Origin: an uncultured Blautia sp.
GTDB lineage: Bacteria > Bacillota > Clostridia > Lachnospirales > Lachnospiraceae
Assembly (NCBI GenBank): GCA_900552095.1
Contig: URYM01000037.1
Location: forward strand, 1-11,030
DNA: 11,030 nt
Reading direction: 5' to 3'
The notes under the pieces are model-generated. The model ran no database searches. It was not told the origin of the DNA and was given only the letters and a program-made list of their open reading frames with translations. Below are positions 7,376-11,030 of the stretch, in pieces. Numbering within the stretch: position 1 is the first letter of the stretch; the number at the start of each line of letters is the position of its first letter. The position numbers were made by a program, and so were the translations under genes.

Positions 7376-8533
7376 TTATACTCCGAAAATAGCCATGAAA
7401 GTACCGGCTGCCACGGCAGTACCGATTACACCTGCCACATTGGGACCCATCGCATGCATCAGCAGGAAGTTGGTCGGATCAGCCTCCGCACCTACTTTCT
7501 GAGAAACACGGGCTGCCATGGGAACGGCAGACACACCGGCCGAACCAATCAGCGGATTGATCTTTCCACCGGACAGCTTGCACATCAGCTTGCCCAGCAG
7601 CACGCCGCCTGCGGTACCGAAGGCAAATGCCACAAGACCCAGAATTACGATCTTGATTGTATCCCAATTTATGAAGGCTTCCGCGCTGGTAGTAGCACCC
7701 ACAGAAGTTCCCAGAAGAATAACTACGATATACATCAGTGCGTTAGACGCAGTCTCTGTCAGCTGATGAACCACACCGGATTCCCGGAACAGATTGCCGA
7801 GCATCAGCATACCAACAAGAGGAGCCGTAGTCGGCAGGATCATACAAACCACAATCGTGATAACGATGGGGAACAGGATCTTCTCCAGTTTGGACACCGG
7901 ACGAAGCTGTTCCATCTTGATCTTCCGCTCTTTCTCCGTAGTAAGCAGTTTCATGATAGGCGGTTGAATAATGGGAACCAGGGACATATAGGAATATGCC
8001 GCGACCGCAATGGGCCCCATAAGAGCCGTCTGCCCCAGTTTTCCGGCCAGGAAGATGGAAGTCGGACCGTCTGCTCCTCCGATAATGGAGATTGCTGCAG
8101 CCGCTTTTCCGTTGAATCCCATGAAGATCGCCAGGAAATAAGCAATATAGATACCCAGCTGAGCTGCCGCACCCAGAAGGAAACTCTTGGGATTGGCGAT
8201 CAGGGGGCCGAAGTCCGTCATCGCTCCCACACCCATAAAGATCAGGGACGGCAGAATACTCCACTCATCCATCAGATAGAAGTAATGCAGAAGACCGCCG
8301 GCATGGGAAATGCCGTTGGCATCCACATAAGGCTGCGCCATAATATCCGGATAGATATTTACCAGCAGCATACCAAATGCGATCGGCACGAGCAGAAGGG
8401 GCTCGTAACCTTTTTTAATTGCCAAAAACAGGAATATACAGGCCACGACAATCATCACATAATTGCCCCATTCCAGATTAAGGAATGCTGTCTGATCTAC
8501 CAGATTTGACAAAGTCTCTGTTATATAAGACAT
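7376..8533 (-). CDS. oadB: Sodium ion-translocating decarboxylase beta subunit
   Basis: This 385-residue, very hydrophobic protein has about nine or more membrane segments. It is the family subunit that decarboxylates carboxybiotin and drives Na+ out across the cytoplasmic membrane (OadB/MmdB/GcdB). The hallmark GGADGPT motif (152-158, with essential-type Asp155) sits after a membrane segment, and the second conserved half-site HAMGPNVAGVIGT (360-372) is near the C-terminus. The AYSYMSLVPIIQPP stretch around 179-192 is also family-typical. The beta subunit does not distinguish oxaloacetate, methylmalonyl-CoA or glutaconyl-CoA pumps, so the symbol is provisional. A GGGAGG site lies 7 bases before the ATG at 8531-8533. 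The gaps to neighbours are 60 bases upstream and 41 downstream, so it is co-transcribed with them. Confidence 0.96.
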   Translation of the reverse strand: MSYITETLSNLVDQTAFLNLEWGNYVMIVVACIFLFLAIKKGYEPLLLVPIAFGMLLVNIYPDIMAQPYVDANGISHAGGLLHYFYLMDEWSILPSLIFMGVGAMTDFGPLIANPKSFLLGAAAQLGIYIAYFLAIFMGFNGKAAAAISIIGGADGPTSIFLAGKLGQTALMGPIAVAAYSYMSLVPIIQPPIMKLLTTEKERKIKMEQLRPVSKLEKILFPIVITIVVCMILPTTAPLVGMLMLGNLFRESGVVHQLTETASNALMYIVVILLGTSVGATTSAEAFINWDTIKIVILGLVAFAFGTAGGVLLGKLMCKLSGGKINPLIGSAGVSAVPMAARVSQKVGAEADPTNFLLMHAMGPNVAGVIGTAVAAGTFMAIFGV

Positions 8534-8593
8534 GTTTTAACCTCCCGTTTCGATAATTCAGCAAACATGATTTTTCTTCGCTGTCCGTAATTC

Positions 8594-8959
8594 TCAGTTC
8601 ATGGATGCCAGAGCGTCTCCGGATTCCACAGAATCGCCGACTGCTACATCGATGCTTGCGATGGTACCGTCCTGGGGCGCAACAACCGGAACTTCCATTT
8701 TCATGGCTTCCAGAATTACTACGTTATCACCGGCTTTTACAGCCTGTCCCACACTTGCCTCTACTTTGACAACTTTTCCGGGCAGAGAAGCCTTGATCGC
8801 AACGCCGCCTGCTGCTGCAGCTGCCTTGGGTGCCGCTTTGGGGGCTGCCTTCGGTGCTGCCTTGGGAGCTGCTGCGGGTGCCGGTGCTGCTCCTGCAGCG
8901 CCTTCTTCTACAGTTACTTCATATACATTTCCGTTTACAGTAATCGTATAATTTTTCAT
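8594..8959 (-). CDS. Biotin carboxyl carrier protein of the decarboxylase
   Basis: This 121-residue protein has three parts. A short N-terminal beta-rich segment (MKNYTITVNGNVYEVTVEE) is followed by a flexible Ala/Pro/Lys linker (about 23-50) and a C-terminal biotinyl/lipoyl domain (about 53-121). The biotinylation motif is EAMKMEV with acceptor Lys87. The swinging biotin would carry CO2 from the carboxyltransferases to the membrane beta subunit. This is the separate-carrier arrangement of methylmalonyl-CoA decarboxylase gamma/MmdC or the 1.3S subunit of transcarboxylase. I chose the ATG at 8957-8959 because GGAGG lies just upstream. A start at 8992 would overlap the previous gene and add 11 unlikely residues. 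The gene follows the OadG-like gene by 17 bases. Confidence 0.95.
   Translation of the reverse strand: MKNYTITVNGNVYEVTVEEGAAGAAPAPAAAPKAAPKAAPKAAPKAAAAAGGVAIKASLPGKVVKVEASVGQAVKAGDNVVILEAMKMEVPVVAPQDGTIASIDVAVGDSVESGDALASMN
8825..8872 (-). repeat. Four tandem 12-bp units encoding an AAPK linker
   Basis: Four consecutive 12-base units in the carrier gene each encode Ala-Ala-Pro-Lys (residues 30-45). On the plus strand they read CTTGGGTGCCGC, TTTGGGGGCTGC, CTTCGGTGCTGC and CTTGGGAGCTGC. The units differ mainly at synonymous positions, so the repeat is conserved at protein level and not freshly duplicated. It forms a mobile tether for the biotin domain. Confidence 0.9.
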
Positions 8960-8976
8960 CTTTTCTTCCTCCAAAC

Positions 8977-9720
8977 TCAGGCTCTCTGCCATTTACTTCT
9001 GTTTACTTTTTTTATAGAACGCACTACGAATCCATCTCCGGATGTCTCCTCAGAGGCCGCGATCGCTGCAGTGATCACTGCCACCAGCTCCAGATCATCT
9101 GTCAGGTCTTCCTCAACAGCTGCCACCGGCTCTGCTGCAGGCGCCGGTGCCGATGCTTCCATCTTTTTCTCCGGTCTGTTTACAAACTTGAACAAAGAAA
9201 TCAGGAAGCTTAAGAAAATCAGAACCAGGAATACAATTCCCATGCCCATCAGGGTATTAAGTCCTGCCCGCTCCATATTCGTAGCAAGAGAATACTGTAC
9301 ATTTACCGCAATACTGGTTGCCGCACCTGTAGTCTTATCATAAGTGTAGGTAAACTCCACGTCTTCTTTCTCACACTCTGCCAGAACTACCGCGGTGTAA
9401 TTCTCTTCTGTGTTCTCAGAAGTCACGCTTTTAATTTCTTCCAGCGCCCCTACTTCATCCGCCACGTCTTCCCATGCCTCCACAGCTGCAACAGTGAAGG
9501 TATCCTGAGATTCTTTGTAGGTTTCACGCTCTGCTTCTGTCAGGCTGGTCAGAGTCTCTGTCAGACCCTCCGCTCCCATCTCCAGGTCAGACTGGATCAT
9601 TTCAAACTGAGCCTGATCCTTAGCGGAACTATCTTCCTCTTCCTTTCCGCAGGCTGCCATGGAAAAGGCAAGCATTCCCGTCAGCATGAGCACCGTTATT
9701 TTTTTCCATCTCTGCTTCAT
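8977..9720 (-). CDS. OadG-like gamma subunit with lipoprotein-type N-terminal extension
   Basis: This 247-residue protein has a conserved OadG-like C-terminal half joined to an unusual N-terminus. Residues 1-24 look like a lipoprotein signal: basic MKQRWKK, a hydrophobic core, then FSMAAC with Cys24 as the lipid-modified residue. Residues 25-150 form an acidic, probably extracytoplasmic domain (Thr/Glu-rich, resembling small DUF3887-like domains by feel only). A membrane segment follows at about 158-180 (GMGIVFLVLIFLSFLISLF), then a Pro/Ala/Glu linker. The end (DDLELVAVITAAIAASE to FVVRSIKKVNRSKW) is typical of OadG-like subunits, which anchor the carboxyltransferase to the beta subunit. Ordinary OadG is only about 80-120 residues and lacks the outer domain. 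I chose ATG 9718-9720, which has a GGGGTGAGG purine stretch upstream; a GTG three codons earlier lies within that stretch. It sits between the CoA-type carboxyltransferase and the biotin carrier. Confidence 0.87.
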   Translation of the reverse strand: MKQRWKKITVLMLTGMLAFSMAACGKEEEDSSAKDQAQFEMIQSDLEMGAEGLTETLTSLTEAERETYKESQDTFTVAAVEAWEDVADEVGALEEIKSVTSENTEENYTAVVLAECEKEDVEFTYTYDKTTGAATSIAVNVQYSLATNMERAGLNTLMGMGIVFLVLIFLSFLISLFKFVNRPEKKMEASAPAPAAEPVAAVEEDLTDDLELVAVITAAIAASEETSGDGFVVRSIKKVNRSKWQRA

Positions 9721-9734
9721 ATGCCTCACCCCGC

Positions 9735-10981
9735 TTAAACCGTGCCGTGCTTCTTGTCCGGACGGTTTTCCCTCTTTGTGAACAGCATTTCAAAAGCGCC
9801 AATCACATACTTTCTGGTATCTTCCGGCTGGATAATGGTATCCACATAACCTCTTCTCGCTGCGGAAGTTACATTTGCCTGCAGATCTGCATACTCAGCC
9901 GCCTTCTCAGTAATCGTGGCCGCATCTGCATTTGCATACATAATCTTGGCTGCCATTTTCGCATCCATCATGCCGATCTCAGCGGAAGGCCATGCATAAA
10001 CCATATCTGCGCCAATGGACTTGCTGTTCATAGCCAGATAAGCGCTTCCGTACGCTTTACCAATCACTACATTGACTTTCGGAACTGTAGCATCTGCAAA
10101 AGCATAGGTAAGTTCAGCTACCGCTTTCGCCATATTCGCCTCGGAACATTTGCTTGCATGGAACCCAGTCACATTGGTAAGCGTCAGCACCGGGATATTA
10201 AAAGCATCGCAGAATTTCACAAATCCTGCCGCTTTTTTGGCTCCTCTTGCAGTCAGTACCGGCTCAAAGCTCTCCGTCTTCTCGCCGTTCTCATCATAAA
10301 TCTCCGTCCGGTTTGCCACGGCGCCCACAGTAGTACCGTTCAGCTTGATAAAGCCGGCAACCATATCTTTCGCGTAATCTGCTTTCACCTCGAAGAACAC
10401 ATTATCATCACTGATCTGGGAAAGGGCAATAGAAGTATCTCCCACACAATTCTCCAGATCCTTGCATACCCGGTTCAGATCATCGCTGCATTCCATATAG
10501 GACATATCATCTTCGTTATTGGCCGGAAGCATAGTCACCAGGCTGCGGATCTTAAACAGAATGTCCTCTTCACTTCCCACATAATCTACCAGACCGGTCT
10601 CCCTGCTCTGATAGTCAGCACCTGATGTATCACATTTTGCCGCCGTATTCCCCTCAATCGCATTGGGAGAATTTACAAAAAGCTTAGCCTTTTTCTCTTC
10701 CATGAAAGTGAAATCTGTCAGAGCCGGAATCAGTGCCAGACCGCCGCCGCAGTTTCCGAAGATGGCAGTAATCTGAGGAACTACTCCGCTGGCCATGGTC
10801 TGTGCCATATAAATCTGGCCGAAACCATTTAAAGCGTCTGTGGCCTCCTGCAGGCGCAGGCCTGCGCAGTCAACCAGTCCAATAACCGGTGCGCCGGTTT
10901 TCATGGCGAATTCATACAGTCTTGCAATCTTTCTGGCATGCATCTCACCGATCGTTCCGTTTAACACAGAAGCATCCTGGC
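9735..10981 (-). CDS. Acyl-CoA carboxyltransferase (MmdA/PccB-like) of the Na+ pump, 5'-truncated
   Basis: About 414 residues are visible; the N-terminus was lost at the library break, so GTG at 10965-10967 is internal. Two crotonase-fold lobes are recognisable. The N-lobe includes SVLNGTIGEMHARKIARLYEFA, GAPVIGLVDCAGLRLQEA (residues 29-46) and GNCGGGLALIPALTDF (75-90). The C-lobe includes VKFCDAFNIPVLTLTNVTGFH, VIGKAYGSAY (near 295-304) and YAWPSAEIGMMDA (about 318-330), ending RRGYVDTIIQPEDTR. The family transfers CO2 between biotin and an acyl-CoA (methylmalonyl-, malonyl- or glutaconyl-CoA). Several normally constant positions differ from the methylmalonyl-CoA enzymes as I remember them: DCAGLRLQEA in place of the usual DSGGARIQEG, and GFHAS in place of GFLPG. 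The substrate should therefore be left open. It is the first visible gene of the unit, 14 bases upstream of the OadG-like gene. Confidence 0.9.
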
Positions 10982-11030
10982 CTGTCTCTTATACACATCT
11001 CCGAGCCCACGAGACCGTACTAGATCTCGT
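10982..11030 (+). other. Nextera i7-side adapter (non-biological)
   Basis: Positions 10982-11000 are the reverse complement of the Tn5 mosaic end (CTGTCTCTTATACACATCT). CCGAGCCCACGAGAC (11001-11015) completes the Nextera read-2 adapter. The next eight bases (11016-11023, CGTACTAG) match the i7 index that I recall as N702, and ATCTCGT (11024-11030) begins the P7 flow-cell sequence. Genomic sequence ends at 10981, cutting the carboxyltransferase gene. Confidence 0.98.

Noticed and set aside
7454..8509. A long plus-strand open frame (351 codons) antisense to the beta subunit gene
   Set aside because: It has a His/Gln/Arg-rich composition typical of an antisense shadow, no ribosome binding site or known motif, and lies wholly inside a convincing membrane-subunit gene.
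8534..8593. A possible 15-codon leader frame (ATG near 8568) running into the beta subunit gene
   Set aside because: There is no good ribosome binding site and no leader-like composition. The gap is best explained as a spacer with the GGGAGG site of the beta subunit gene.
9747..10625. A long plus-strand open frame (292 codons) opposite the carboxyltransferase gene
   Set aside because: It lacks recognisable domains and mirrors the codon pattern of the real gene on the other strand.
10854..10867. A GC-rich palindrome (GCGCAGGCCTGCGC)
   Set aside because: It lies in the middle of the DCAGLRL-coding stretch of the carboxyltransferase and is explained by codon choice, with nothing around it to suggest a regulatory site.
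26..11000. Inverted 19-base Tn5 mosaic ends at both sides, resembling a composite transposon
   Set aside because: They are joined directly to Nextera adapter and index bases, no transposase gene is present, and the genes inside are core metabolism. They come from library preparation.

Overview
The window is one linear fragment bounded at both ends by Illumina Nextera (Tn5 tagmentation) adapter and index sequence: 1-44 on the left and 10982-11030 on the right. Biological DNA therefore spans only about 45-10981, and the outermost gene at each end was cut by library preparation. The gene content and order suggest a Gram-positive anaerobe of the class Clostridia, most likely family Lachnospiraceae. 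The indications are strong AGGAGG-type ribosome binding sites, a regulator / HI0933-type flavoprotein / cmk / ispH / S1 gene string, and a multi-subunit biotin-dependent sodium-pump decarboxylase. The taxonomic call is an inference from these features, not a database result.

Layout. At 45-886 (+) lies the 3' part of a YprB-like RNase H-fold exonuclease gene. It converges on the rest of the window, and a perfect 21-bp inverted repeat (905-957) separates the two directions as a probable bidirectional terminator. Everything else is read from the minus strand in two transcription units.

Unit A (5830 down to 1001) has a visible extended -10 promoter. It encodes an RpiR/MurR-family regulator, an HI0933/BaiN-like flavoprotein, cytidylate kinase (cmk), the terminal MEP-pathway isoprenoid enzyme IspH and a four-domain S1 RNA-binding protein. 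The genes are very tightly packed: a 4-nt overlap, a 12-nt gap, a 2-nt gap and a 20-nt overlap. This suggests co-transcription and translational coupling.

Unit B (beyond 10981 down to 5922) encodes a CoA-type carboxyltransferase (5'-truncated), an OadG-like small membrane subunit with a lipoprotein-type N-terminus, a biotin carrier protein, the membrane-embedded Na+-translocating beta subunit, and an oxaloacetate/pyruvate-type carboxyltransferase without its own biotin domain. It ends at a hairpin (5861-5896).

Together the unit B products look like a complete biotin-dependent Na+ pump. One carrier (Lys87 of the biotin protein) could be served by two carboxyltransferases of different chemistry, one oxaloacetate/pyruvate type and one acyl-CoA type. 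That is the same pair of catalytic types found in propionibacterial transcarboxylase (5S and 12S), here linked to a membrane decarboxylase. This combination, the divergent acyl-CoA-binding lobe of the CoA-type enzyme, and the lipoprotein-like gamma subunit are the most interesting biology in the window. I see no mobile element, CRISPR array, tRNA or rRNA. All gaps between genes are shorter than 300 bases.
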